NCBI GenBank assembly: GCA_964017145.1
Contig: OZ024843.1
Span: 735,001-799,000, forward strand
Reading direction: 5' to 3'
Source of the DNA: Agrocybe praecox
Lineage: Eukaryota; Basidiomycota; Agaricomycetes; Agaricales; Agrocybaceae
DNA length: 64,000 nucleotides
The translations under genes were made by a program, and so were the position numbers. The notes below the pieces were generated by a model. The model did not search any database, was not told the origin of the DNA, and saw only the letters and a list, made by a program, of their open reading frames with translations. This document shows positions 22,624-33,753 of the stretch, one piece after another. Within the stretch, counting starts at the first letter, position 1, and each line of letters begins with the position of its first letter.

Positions 22624-23287
22624 AGAGAATCACGAAGGGCTTTTTCTAGTTTTTTTTTGGGAATTTTTTGGAGATTTAACCGCTGTATCATATCAAATAA
22701 AAAACTCGTTCGTCTATATACTGGTACATTAAAAAAATGATATCCGACGAGTGTTTAGATTAACTGTCGTACTGTGAGAGCGCGACTGTTCTGATAGACG
22801 CGCGTACCCTTTCCGACATCTGTTTGGATTAATTGTCGTACTGACGACTGTTTAAATAGACAGTCATGCACTTTGAAAATGACCACTATTTCTAAACAGG
22901 CGAGCCGCGTATGGATAATGCTTAATAATCTTTACAAACGGGTGTATACAGAAATACAACACATATGTACACGTTATGTTACGATATGGATACAGCCCAT
23001 ATCCGGCTGATCATGTTAAATCATTGGACTTTTTACTTTAAATCTGACACTTGTATATACTATATGGAGATATCTTCTGGCACCCTCGATGTTTTAAAGC
23101 GACCTCTTTCGCGCTTCTTTTTTTCTAGGAGTCGTGGACTTGAGGTCAAGTTCAAATATCAAGCGCTTTCGGCATACAAGAATACAATATTGACCGGCAA
23201 TCCCCAATGTGACATCTCGAAACATAAAGCTTTCATATGGCCCCTGTATGGCCCATATGCGCGTTCGCCGCCAAGTTCCTCTAGATC
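22624..23287. other. intergenic, possible upstream region of the siderophore transporter
   Basis: No gene recognised. GTTTAGATTAACTGTCGTACTG at 22752 and GTTTGGATTAATTGTCGTACTG at about 22822 form a short diverged direct repeat of period about 70. Confidence 0.5.
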
Positions 23288-23296
23288 TTATCAGAT
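23288..23296 (-). promoter_or_regulatory. iron-GATA factor site ATCWGATAA
   Basis: TTATCAGAT on the plus strand is ATCTGATAA on the minus strand. It is a perfect match to the site bound by fungal iron-responsive GATA repressors (SRE/SreA/Urbs1 type), 383 bp before the transporter ATG. Confidence 0.65.
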
Positions 23297-23346
23297 GATC
23301 TTCATGAAGATCTAGACCGGGCCTTGATCTCCGCTTAGTACGGCAT

Positions 23347-23355
23347 ATCTGATAA
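23347..23355 (+). promoter_or_regulatory. iron-GATA factor site ATCWGATAA
   Basis: ATCTGATAA on the plus strand, a perfect match, 324 bp before the transporter ATG. Confidence 0.65.
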
Positions 23356-23371
23356 CGCGTCAATCAAGATC

Positions 23372-23380
23372 TTATCAGAT
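23372..23380 (-). promoter_or_regulatory. iron-GATA factor site ATCWGATAA
   Basis: TTATCAGAT on the plus strand, 299 bp before the transporter ATG. This is the third perfect site within 93 bp. Confidence 0.65.
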
Positions 23381-23678
23381 TGCAATTTGGCCCCTTTACC
23401 CTTGTGATTGGAGGCACGACTACACTTATTGTCGCTCATAACGTCTGCACTCATATTTTCTGCCCGAAAGGGCCCGAAAAAAACACTCAGGTTCCTGTCG
23501 CTTCCAAAAGAAATTCGGTAGAAATGTATTTCACGCGAGATTTTCCGTCTGAACCGTATGCCGTTTACCAGAACCTCGGTTTCCACTACGTTCAAGACCC
23601 CAAAAGCAATGAATCCTGCGAATAGTATAAAACATGAGGTACCCTCTTTGATTTCCTTGCTCACCCCCTCTGTTTACG

Positions 23679-25576
23679 ATGACATTCATACTTTTCAATC
23701 GCATCCGACCACGAGCAGAAGTTCCTGTCGTGGAACAGGACGGGAGGCACGACACCGAGAACGCCAGCACTACTGGAAACCGAGTTGACGAGAAATATGC
23801 GCCTTCAGACTCTGACAACGGCGACTTCACTCCAGGTGCTCAAGATGGTGTCAAGAAAATTGAGGCGATCACGTCCGTATGGACGAAAAACATGCTCATC
23901 CTTGCCTATATCATGTTCGTCATTTACCTTCCGTTACTCAAATAGAGAAGGCATTAACCATGCTTTTGTAACAGAATTTGGCTCATCTATTTCGTCGACA
24001 CGATGCAGCAAAATATGGCCAACTCCCTCACTCCATACATAACGAGTAGTTTCGGACAGCACTCTCTCCTTGCCGCGACCACTGTCGTATCTAGTATTGT
24101 GGGAGGCCTGGTTAGTCTTCCCCTGGCAAAGGTTCTCGATATTTGGGGTCGTCCTCAGGGATATCTCTTGATGGTTTTTTGCTTGACGGTCGGACTCATC
24201 ATGATGGCTGGGTGCAATAATGTTCGCACCTATGCGGCAGCTCAAGTGTTTTATTGGGTCGGGTGAGTGGCGCCTGAGCTTATTTGTCGCGATGGCATTT
24301 TAACCAATTTATTAGATATAACGGAATGACTTACACACTTGGAATATTTATTGCCGACACATCAAAGCTTCGCAATCGAGCATTCATGTTAGCATACGCG
24401 TCCTCTCCCTACATTGCCACCACCTGGATTGGTGGACCTCTTGCCACGGCCTTCATAGATGGACCTGGTTTCCGTTGGGGATTCGGTGCATTCTCGATTA
24501 TCACACCCGTTGTCACTCTCCCGTTATTCTTCATCTTCTATCTCAATTATCGCAAGGCGGAGAAACAGGGACTTTGGAAACACGAACCTTCTGGACGCAC
24601 CCCGATGCAGTCATTTATGCACTACGCTGTCGAGTTTGATTTATTTGGGCTCCTCCTCATTTGTGCCGGTCTTGCCCTTTTCCTCCTTCCCTTTTCGCTA
24701 TATTCTTACCAAGAGAATGGTTGGAAATCAGGAATGGTCATCTCCATGATTATTCTTGGTAGTCTACTCCTCATCGCCTTCGCCGTATGGGAAAGGTGCT
24801 ATGCAAAGAAGACCTTCATCCCTTATGGTCTCCTCGTCGACCGCACAGTGTTAGGCGCCTGCCTCCTGGCGGCGTCACTCTTCGTCAGCTTCTACATTTG
24901 GAATTCCTATTTCTACTCTTTCCTCCTGGTAGTCAACGGGCTCACTATCACAGAGGCGTCATACGTTTCCAACACATATTCCATCGGTTCTTGCTTCTTC
25001 GCGCTCATCGTCGGCCTCCTCATCCGTTATACTGGCCGCTTCAAATGGCTGGCATTGTACTTCGGCGTACCAGTCACCATCCTGGGCGTGGGCTTGATGA
25101 TCCAATTCCGCCAGCCGGACGTCAACATTGGCTACGTCGTCATGTGCCAAATCTTCATCGCTTTTGCTGGTGGAACGCTCGTCATCTGCGAGCAGATGGC
25201 TGTCATGGCCGCTACATCTCATCAATACGTCGCAGTCATCCTAGCCATCGAGAGCATGTTCTCCTCCGTCGGTGGTGCCATCGGCTCTGCTATCGCCAGT
25301 GCAGTCTGGACGGGTGTGTTCCCAGTCAAGTTGGCGGAGTACCTCCCTGAGAGCGCGTTGCCCGACCTACCTTTGATCTATGGAGATATCACGGTGCAGC
25401 TCAGCTACCCTCAAGGTACTCCCGAGAGGATTGCGATCAATGCTGCTTATGGCTACGCTCAGAAGTGTATGTGTATTGCGTCTACGGCAATCTTGGCCCT
25501 CAGCCTTGTGTCTGTTATGATGTGGAGGGATCTGAAGGTTACAGACTTTAGGCAGGTCAAGGGTATTGTTGTTTAA
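23679..25576 (+). CDS. MFS siderophore-iron transporter (SIT/ARN/MirB type)
   Basis: Three exons (23679-23914, 23975-24262, 24316-25576) give 594 residues with about 14 membrane helices. A hydrophilic N-terminus of about 65 residues precedes the first helix. The SIT-family phrases IWLIYFVDTMQQNM, LRNRAFMLAYASSPYI with TTWIGGPLA, and YCYAKKTFIPY-like CYAKKTFIPYGLL are present, as is the extended loop before the last helix (LAEYLPESALPDL). SIT proteins import ferric siderophores by proton symport, usually at the plasma membrane or vesicles. The first donor is GTTCGT; it alone keeps the frame. Three iron-GATA sites lie upstream, which fits repression under iron sufficiency. No siderophore synthetase is in the window. 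The substrate cannot be told. The frame is intact. Confidence 0.88.
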
Positions 25577-25658
25577 CTTTACGACTAAAAATCACCAACC
25601 ATGAGTTGGCGTTAGATTCTATTATAATACCATACTAGTAATTTTCTTCTGTAAATAT

Positions 25659-27056
25659 TCATTCCTTGACAAGCACAGAGTTTGCGCCAATCATCTTGAG
25701 ATATGTCCCTGGCGAACTCGACACACCCTTTCCCTTACTGCCAATGAATTCATCTAGCAATACAGCACCACCTTCTCGACCTGAAATAAAGTCGTTTAGA
25801 TACTTCTCGGCTGTCGCTTCTTTCAGCCCGGTAATTCTAGCAATATCTTTAATGAGGGATCGCTTCTTGAACTTCACTTCCAGCTCGTCTGGAGGACAAG
25901 TCGAGTATGAAGTCAACGAGTGCAAGACGCCCAGAAATGTTTGTGGCCTTCCTTTTGACGTTAACAACTCAGGGTGGACGAAGAATCGGTATCGTCGTGG
26001 TAAGAATCTGATGCGAGGATGGAGAGGTTGTTGCGTTGAACTCGTCGTACCTGGATGGGACAGCTCCAATCCAATACGAGGAGAATAATATATCTGAGTG
26101 ATGTTCGCTGTACTTGGCTGAACAGCTTTCAGATATAGACATGTCCTGTCTGGACGTTCTATAGTCCCTTCCTGGGAGCTGCTGCTCGCTTGTCCTTCAG
26201 AGTAGCTGAATGCATTTATATCCCCACCCCACGTATTTTCAACGAGATGTTGAATGCTGTCCACACCGCTCGCTGCCAGAATGCGATCCACCAAGAGTGA
26301 AGGTCCTGAGATAATCTTGCGCGTTTTCACTTCACGAATAGTTCGAAGGAGGATACCACCGCACAGAACATTATTTCTTGCTTGAGAAACGTCTGTGCCT
26401 TTGTCGGTGCTGGAATGTGGATTAGCCCAATATTTTGAATTAATGGGACTTGGGGGTCCCCCAAGCGTCAAATCTAACCCCTTCCTCGAACCGTCCCTGT
26501 ATTCGGTACCACTGGTCAAACTTCGAGTAGAATCTTTGGAAAATCTGGGTGCGCGGTGAAAGTACCTGGTCGAGTTTTCTGTCATTAATACGACGGGCAT
26601 GCAGGAAATAAATTGGATTGAAAACACGTACCATCTCCCGCTAACCTTCTGCTCCTCGCTCCCATGGGTAAACGGATCTTCATGAATTCCATCTCCAATG
26701 AGGAGATAGTACTCTGCTTCAAGCACTTCGAACTCCGTCTCTTTTCCATTGCCGTCGTTGGCGACGGCCTTTCCCTTTGTAGCTTGTTCATTTACGCCAT
26801 CTTCGCGTCTGACGACTAATCGGAAATTACGACTGAGTTCCTCAGAAATCTGCTCAAGTCGCGTCCTGGCTTCTTCCTCGTTCGTCACTTGGGAGAAGTC
26901 AAGCATTCGTTGGAATGCAATTGAGGCCGTACTTGGGTTGAAAGCTACGGCATTCCCAGCGCTTGCCGTGGCATCTGGCTTGAGTTTCTTTGCGAAGATA
27001 GGGTAAACTTTGGTAGAGGATGCTGGGTGCGCCTTTCTTTTCTTCGATTCTGACAT
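25659..27056 (-). CDS. conserved fungal protein of unknown function
   Basis: Two minus-strand exons, 27056-26632 and 26565-25659, give 443 residues. The intron is 66 nt and would also read through, so splicing is inferred from GTACGT...CCAG and the restored phrase GRWYFHRAPRF. I chose the start MSESKKRKAHPASS over a longer open frame reaching 27365, because the upstream part looks non-coding. Features are a basic N-terminus with VYPIFAKK, a coiled helix (EEEARTRLEQISEELSRNFR), EFEVLEAEYYLLIGDGIHED, then YRDGSRKGLDLTLGG and CGGILLRTIREV, with ISGPSLLVDRIL following. The C-terminal part has KDIARITGLKEATAEKYL. I recognise the pattern from other basidiomycetes but know no function. It is convergent with the transporter, 82 bp apart. 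Confidence 0.65.
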   Translation of the reverse strand: MSESKKRKAHPASSTKVYPIFAKKLKPDATASAGNAVAFNPSTASIAFQRMLDFSQVTNEEEARTRLEQISEELSRNFRLVVRREDGVNEQATKGKAVANDGNGKETEFEVLEAEYYLLIGDGIHEDPFTHGSEEQKVSGRWYVFSIQFISCMPVVLMTENSTRYFHRAPRFSKDSTRSLTSGTEYRDGSRKGLDLTLGGPPSPINSKYWANPHSSTDKGTDVSQARNNVLCGGILLRTIREVKTRKIISGPSLLVDRILAASGVDSIQHLVENTWGGDINAFSYSEGQASSSSQEGTIERPDRTCLYLKAVQPSTANITQIYYSPRIGLELSHPGTTSSTQQPLHPRIRFLPRRYRFFVHPELLTSKGRPQTFLGVLHSLTSYSTCPPDELEVKFKKRSLIKDIARITGLKEATAEKYLNDFISGREGGAVLLDEFIGSKGKGVSSSPGTYLKMIGANSVLVKE

Positions 27057-29871
27057 GAGTTGAATTTTCGCAACAAGAGACGACAGGGATGAACAGCACA
27101 GCACGTATAGCTGTGCATGCACAGCTGACTCGGACTGACAGCTGTACGGATAATAGCTCACGCCATCATGTACGGCACCATTCGGCACGGTGTACTTATG
27201 TACCATGATCGGCATAAATTCAGGGATTTGCCAGGGGTAAGGAAATTTATCAAAAAAAAAAGCGCAACGAAGGCGCGCCTGTATGGTAAACTCGGGCATT
27301 TCTAAATACTTTGCGATAGTAGAGATAGATGATATGTTTTTGGACGCGACGCGTTTGGCCACCATGTGACCCGACTATTTTTACCTCGAGCAGCGCCACT
27401 GACGACATCAGATTCGAAAGGCTTCTGCATGGGCGAAGGGGCCATAGAGATTCGTTTCACAACTTCGACCCTGATAGGTATAGTAACCTGCTAGGGCGCC
27501 CTCGCCCAACGATCCTCAACTGGTGGTGTCTCAGCGACGCCGAGAATGTTACATCCGCTGTGGAACGTTTTCGCTCATGAAATGCCGTGAACAAGGAAAA
27601 ATATCGACGACGGATGGTACTTGCGGGGCCAGGCTTGGCAGGATCTCTTTCCTAACCACGGCCTTCATGTGAGTTTTCCTCCGTTTCCCAGTCAGCTTCT
27701 GTCTGTTGGTCCTCATCGCATCTCAAAACATGATGCCTTTTGCATTTTTGAGAGCATTTTTTTTGTTTGATTGACGGCTGTAACGTGCTGTCGATGATCT
27801 CCATCTCGACGACCCTCGGGGCCTACGTCGGCTTGCTGTTGACCAGCAAGAGGGGGTTCAGGTGCAAGCCTTTCTTTTCTCCTTATCGGATACTGCCAAT
27901 GCTCCGAAGTAGCCCAATGGCTGGTTGGATTTATAGCATGGCATCAGGGAGGCACCCAACTGTGCTTCAAAAATTGAAGTTCTGGTTGTTTTTAGTTTCC
28001 AATCATGTGGAAGGCTACGCGGCACTTGTTCCATTATACTTGCGATGCGTCGTAGAGACCCTTCGGCATGTAGAGATATGTGCTTGCGCACGTCTTCCCA
28101 ATGGTGTTGATGACTGTAAAATAAAGACGCCCATTGCGTAGTACTCTCGAATCCTTTGCGAGAACTGTCAACACACGACAGCCTGGATGACCTGTTCATG
28201 CAATGAAACTCGGTTACTCCAGCAGATATCTCGAAGCACCAGCGTCTTCGGACAGATAAAACTCGTTCCCTGGTCTTGACCTAAACGGTGACCCCTTGAT
28301 CTCAAACGAGGTCGCATGTTCTTTGCTGGTCAATCGTTGATACTGGTCAAATGAGGGGGATACAGATACGATCTTTTCGGTGTAAGTGACACTGCGCTGG
28401 GTTGGCCATGTGGAGAAATACATGGGCCCTCCACGAAGAGGTTGTTTCTTGATTTGGAGGGGAGAGGAGATCTTCTCAGCATTGACGACTCTGCCCCGAT
28501 GCGGCCATGTAATCATAGGTGCCCTACTCGTAGTAGTGGGCGACTACCAAAAGCTTGCATTGATGTTCGTCATGAACGAGGTTCTCTTCTGGAATCATTT
28601 CCAGGTAGATTGTCTTCTTGTTTTTTCTTCTTCCTTGAACAATTTGCGTGACCTGTTCGTATATCTCCGGTATCGTTCGTTATTCGCGCAGTCACTAACG
28701 TTGGAAAAATACAAGCGCCGGTACCCAATTGCATGTCGCATCTCCCTGACTCAAGTTTTATTCTTTCATCACCAGTTTCTGAATGCGGCTGGCGGCTGCA
28801 CGATGAATCTTGAGCTAAAATTTACATGGAGTATCAAACGACCACATAAATACTCACGGCAGGCGCTGATGGCACCTGTATATCCAATAGATACCGGTCG
28901 TTTATACTCTTCAGTAACCTTTTTATTTAATACACAGCCATTTCCGTGAAAATAGGCCCAACATACAGGTAATAAGTTTATTGCAGGTTTCTTCACCCGT
29001 TTCTTTGCAAAATGTATTCTTTGTCTGTATATTCAAAATACACCGTCTCGACGCGCGCACAATCAGGTGCGCATTCCCACCGCATTCGTGATGCGTTTTA
29101 TTATTTACATCATTTCATTGTTCATTTTCTTTTATTTTCGTACGTAGCACTCCCCATCCGCTCTTTTCATTCCCGAACATAGGACCACTTTCTATGCTTA
29201 TTTTTATGTTTTTCATCACCTCGGACCATTTTTAAAAGGATTCCCTTTTGTTTGTTGTCTCTTGGAGGGCACCTCATTATCACTATACTGTTAAGCAGAT
29301 GCGCAAGTTCTTATGTACCTGTTTGTTTTCGCACCTCTTTTGGTAAATTACTCCATCCTTTGTCCTCCATCTCCCTATTTTACTTCACTAGATTTGAAAC
29401 TATTTTATATACATTATCATGCTTTTTCAGTGTCATCTTATCTTTCATTAAATCGGATTTTGGTATTATTTTGATGCCTACACTTTGCGGCTATGCTCCA
29501 ATTCCTCCTTGCCATACTGTACCAGACTCTGAAAGGGGCCAATTTGACTTGTGCAACGGATTTCTCCTCCATGAAAGCGGCTTTCACCGTAAAGTTTGAA
29601 TCATTACATAGAATGTTGTCTTCAACTAAATATCTATACAGTAGAGCAATTCAGAGTGCAGCTGGATCCATGGATGTCGTAGATTGATTCGGAAGTGCGT
29701 TGAACAACCTCGCACAATTGCGATAGGGGTCAAAGGATGGATTGGATTCGGCTATGGACGCGTTGGGGTCACATATCTGTATGGACACAATCTAATCGAA
29801 TCTATGTAATCAGATAGGTGAAGGTTGTACTGTCAGAACGGGTTGTCTTAATTTTGGGGTAAGGTCTATCT
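27057..29871. other. long gene-poor stretch
   Basis: I find no convincing gene in 2.8 kb. The best frame is a minus-strand one at 28214-28516 with a plausible composition, but it has no recognisable motif and no clear splice partner. It may be a gene relic. Confidence 0.5.
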
Positions 29872-30135
29872 ATCGACAGTTTGCAACACTGGCTGGCCGG
29901 GCCTCTGTCATACATGGACAGAACGATCACCGGTCTAGTTATGCTAATTGGGGTGGGAAGTTTGGATCGCTAAACAAGGACAATTCTAAAAATAAACCGA
30001 GTGAAGGTTGACGTTGAGGCCTGAACTCAAGAAACTAAGACACGGCGAAGGAAGGAAGACATGTATTTTGTATTTTGCTTTTATGGTATAATTAAGTACG
30101 TTCAATGTGGTCACATTCCATCAGCGCGGCGGTGT

Positions 30136-30722
30136 TCACTTGTACTGGAGAACAGTAACGGTGGCATCGTCGTGGGAGCTATCTTGCATGTCTTCAGAGA
30201 TAACCTAGAGGCGAATGAGCATTGAAAAGTCATAAGAACACGCGATCTTACAGTGGTAGAGATGAACTGCATTGGGAAGTCGGGCTCAGGGGCCTTGTTG
30301 ATCTGCAGAACGCAATGTGCTTAGTCTCCTATATAAAGTTCAATAAAGGTTGAGACAACTCACAGTAAGAGGTCCGACCATCCTGGAGCGGACGAAGTTG
30401 GTGGCGTCCCTGCTGTTAGAGATTGTAACTCGGACGTTCGCGTTGAAGTCAAAGGGACCGAAGGACCAGTGCTGCCTTTGGTTGATGATATCCGTCAGGT
30501 GGATACGTGTACCCTGGCCGCGGAATGTTGCAGAAGCAATAACGCTTCCTTGACCATTAAGGACTTCGAGCAAGACTTGCTGGTGGAACTGGGCATTCAC
30601 AACCTAGTGAAAATGGAATAAATTAGGTTTCCCAACGTTGCGGTGCAGGGATAATGACATACGCCAGCAAAAAATCCTCTGAAGCCAGGAGTAAGTGGGA
30701 AGGTGACTGGGTTGGTAGACAT
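30136..30722 (-). CDS. LecB-like (calcium-mediated type) lectin, subfamily 1, copy A
   Basis: Four minus-strand exons (30722-30663, 30603-30364, 30302-30252, 30204-30136) give 139 residues. There is no signal peptide. The order of beta strands and the motif VISEDMQDSSHDDATV near the C-terminus match bacterial and fungal LecB/PA-IIL-type lectins, whose acidic loop (E, D, D, N/D, D) holds two calcium ions and the sugar. Here one acidic loop position is Ser. WSFGPFDF and the ATFRGQGTR turn are shared by all five local copies. Sugar binding is inferred and untested. Copy A is the mirror partner of 49616-50204. A TATA box lies about 60 bp upstream. Confidence 0.65.
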
Positions 30723-30782
30723 TGTATGTGTGTAGATTGTGTGATAGGTAGTATCTGATCCTATCCGAACATATGCAGGCCC

Positions 30783-30790
30783 CTTTTATA
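30783..30790 (-). promoter_or_regulatory. TATA box of lectin-like gene A
   Basis: TATAAAAG on the minus strand about 60 bp upstream of the ATG, in the phrase ACTATAAAAGGGGCCTGC shared with the mirror copy. Confidence 0.6.
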
Positions 30791-30987
30791 GTTTTTATTT
30801 GAGTGCACGAATTCATTTCTACTTCCTACGTATCGTCAAGAAAATCTGGTATAGTCACGGGCTATCTCGATGCTCAAACAATTTCTGACAGCCTTTCAGG
30901 GTGTGGCCTAGAATGTAATGTGACAGTCGGACATGCGGAGAGAAAATATGCCGAGACGGGCTAAGTCCGCAGCGTAGAAGACTAACA

Positions 30988-31320
30988 TTGAGATCCATTT
31001 GGACCATTCTCATGCATTCCATAAATATATCGTTAGGTACGCTTCATCTTCTGTGGCAGAAGTCATCGATTGCTCTCTTCGGTTGCACAACATATTGTCC
31101 AAAGTATACTTACGATAGTTCGAAATACTCGTTTATAGATGTCGAAGTCATTCAGAACGGTGACTTTCGGTTCCACAAATTGTGCGTGAGTTATGTAGAC
31201 GAATTTTGCCGTGCACCACGACAGCCACAGGCACTTGATTTCTGTTGGATCAGAAGAAGAATGGAAATGTTCCAGCACCGTTCGTCGTTTAAGATCATAG
31301 TCCATCTTCATACCGGCTAA
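30988..31320. other. spacer frame conserved between the two arms
   Basis: Between the two lectin genes, one minus-strand frame (LWLSWCTAKFVYITHAQFVE type, 31063-31323) is also open in the other arm (49047-49274). Both may simply share recent ancestry. I do not recognise it and do not call a gene. Confidence 0.3.
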
Positions 31321-31905
31321 CAATTATTCTATGAATAAAGACGAGTGTATCTACATGCGGATGTGCTTCCATGGTCGTACAGTACTGTTGGATCAACACA
31401 AATTTCCACGGAAATTGAGCGAAAGAATCACTCTATTAACCTCTTGACCATGATTGCTAATCGAGGATGTGGCCTAGCACTGGCCGGCCATAATTAAAAA
31501 TGCTACCCATGTCAACATCACCCTGGATTGTTTAAATTTAGAAAGCCCGGTGTATCTCACTATGTAAGGCACATCATATTGCCCGGGTTGCGTGAGAATG
31601 ATGTTGTCAATGTTGCAGCTCGAAAATATCTCGAACTTAAGAAAATAGAGGAACCAATTGTGTGGATGCGGTTCTCACGACCCTCCTCAAGGGGTGATTC
31701 AACTCAAATTATCAGGTTAGTCTCAATATTCTTACGTCTCTCTCTCTAGAAAAACGTCTGATAGGTACAAGGTGTAAGGCAATCATTTTTAGGTATTTAT
31801 TGGTAGTAAAGTTTACATGCAATGCCACTGATTTTACCGTAAATCGACCGCATTGACATTACACGTGAGGTGTGGCTGCTTGAAGAGGTCACAATAGCCA
31901 TTACA

Positions 31906-32548
31906 TTAATTATATTGAAGAAGGCTGACGGTGCAGTCGTCGTGAGAGGCGTCGTTTGCATCCTCAGAAATGACCTACAAAGCAATGTTAAATATCAAAT
32001 TGCGAAAAAGGAGACTTAACGCTCACTGCAGATTGATGGAACGTCTTTGGGAAGTCGGGTTCTGGAAGCTTTGTGATCTGATAGAAATCGGTCGGTATTA
32101 CTCGCTACGAGGGTGTCGTAACGGTGAACACTTACTGATAGAGGGCCAACTACCTTGGATGGAATCCACCTTCCTTTTCCGCGACGATGAAGTATCCTAA
32201 CATGTGCTACGGCGGAAGCACTCAAAGGACCAAAGGACCAGTGGTCTTGTCCATAGGCGTTGCTCATTTGTACTCTTTCGCCTTGTCCGGTGAATGTCAT
32301 AGACGCAATCCTGTAACCATGCTCGATATCGTAGATATCTACGATAACAAGCTGATGGTACGTAGCGTTGACAGTCTTGTCAAATGATCTCTTTGTTAAC
32401 ATACAAGGACATGGAACATATTTATATCGCTACTTACGGCTGCGACAAAGCCTTTGAATCCAGCTTTGAGGTTGATGCGCGTGATTGGGAGTAAGCTGCG
32501 ACTCTGTTCGTCGATGTCAATAGCGACGTCGATTTCTGCTGCTTCCAT
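31906..32548 (-). CDS. LecB-like lectin, subfamily 2, copy D
   Basis: Four minus-strand exons (32548-32438, 32375-32136, 32077-32027, 31974-31906) give 156 residues. Exon lengths of the last three are 240, 51 and 69 nt, identical to subfamily 1, so both descend from one gene. The N-terminus is longer (MEAAEIDVAIDIDEQSRSLL) before the shared GFKGF. WSFGPLSASAVAHV, then SKVVGPLS and the C-terminal VISEDANDASHDDCTV correspond to the subfamily 1 motifs. An in-frame hydrophobic stretch lies before the ATG but has no ATG of its own, so I do not count it as a signal peptide. Ligand unknown. Confidence 0.6.
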
Positions 32549-33325
32549 AGTAAAGAATGAGCTCAAGACGAGGATGAAGATAAAGAAATGTCGAAACAAA
32601 GACAGCGTAGAAAGGAAAACGCCTTTCGATCTTGGCCGGATTCTGCTTCATATTAATGGCTACCCAATAAATCCAAATATGATTATTTTCTACTCTGGCA
32701 AACCCAATGATCCTTCTTCTGCTTTGGAGCGAGGTAATTATGTACCTAATAATGTAATAACCCGACCGATTGAATCTGAAGGATCTTCAACTGGTATTGC
32801 AATAGACAAGGCAGGGATATCTAGATCGGCTTGAATGGAATATAGGGGATATATACTCACACATACACATTTGATGGCCACGATTGCGCCGACAGTCTGA
32901 ATGTTCTCGGCCGCCTTAGTGATGGGTAGATGTAGCACATCGATATTTCTTAAGCTACTTGACCTCCCAGTGCCCACGCCACGTGTTTCCAGGTATGCGC
33001 AGTGTGTTGGGCAATATGTAATAGGTGTTGAGATTTTCGTTCCCACGTCTACTTAAAATAGCAATTCGTTGGTCTAGAACTTACCCATGTGAATTATTTA
33101 AGGCTAGGAATTCTTTGTTGACTTCGGCCCGCAGAGAAAAGACAATATGGGGTCAGAGGACGCAAGCTATTGAGCCGAACAGAAATCTGGAAAGAAAATT
33201 GTCTGGTAAACGTTTAGAGTCGGTTCTCCTGAATCCACCTCCGCCGTGGTTTTGACAAGGATTCGTTTCCCCTTCAGAAATTACGAATCAGTTTCGATAA
33301 AAGCAGACATAATACATGGCAGCTG

Positions 33326-33753
33326 TCAACGACAGTGGTATTCGGAGTCGGCACAATAGTAAGTATTCACATTGTTGGCATTGTTGACGATGTCGTCATC
33401 ACCACCAACACTCAATTGCCCAAACGGCTGGTTCGTGAACGTTGTGGACGATGTTAACTAAGCGGGCCGATCATTGCGGCGCCCATCCCCGACGCAATGT
33501 TGCTCCAGGAATAACTAATGCCGAAGCGAAGACTCAACTGTGCCGAAGAGTAATATCGAAGCATCGTGCCTACAGTTTTATTCAAAACTTACCATGTGAA
33601 TCGCTCCTGGTTCACAGACACTTAGAACTGGACTGATCTCAGGTCATACATGGTATCGCGGATGTGGGTGTATAAAATTTAAAAGATGTCAAAAAATACT
33701 AAGACTGCAGTCACTCGGTTGGAATTTGGACATTACGGTCAAATACACTCTTC
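33326..33753. other. intergenic, upstream of tyrosinase pseudogene
   Basis: No gene recognised. Contains the former promoter of the tyrosinase copy. Confidence 0.5.

Larger units (their letters stand above)
29872..33325 (+). repeat. left arm of a 3.5-kb inverted duplication
   Basis: The whole arm matches the reverse complement of 46938-50462 at high identity with small indels, including genes, introns and intergenic sequence. The left edge is near CGACAGTTTGCAACACTGGC and the right edge near CATGTATTATGTCTGC in reverse complement. It carries two lectin-like genes on the minus strand. Confidence 0.88.

Noticed and set aside
27057..27365. N-terminal extension of the unknown protein to 27365
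   Set aside because: The extension has many Cys/Phe/Tyr in random-looking order, while MSESKKRKAHP is a typical start and the conserved region begins after it.
28214..28516. Minus-strand frame of 100 codons
   Set aside because: Composition is plausible, but there is no motif, no clear start context and no splice partner. It could be a relic, so it is left as intergenic.
32396..32599. Signal peptide on subfamily 2 lectin-like proteins
   Set aside because: The hydrophobic stretch before MEAAEID is in frame but lacks an ATG in both copies (TTG in one, none in the other), so the start is placed at MEAAEID.
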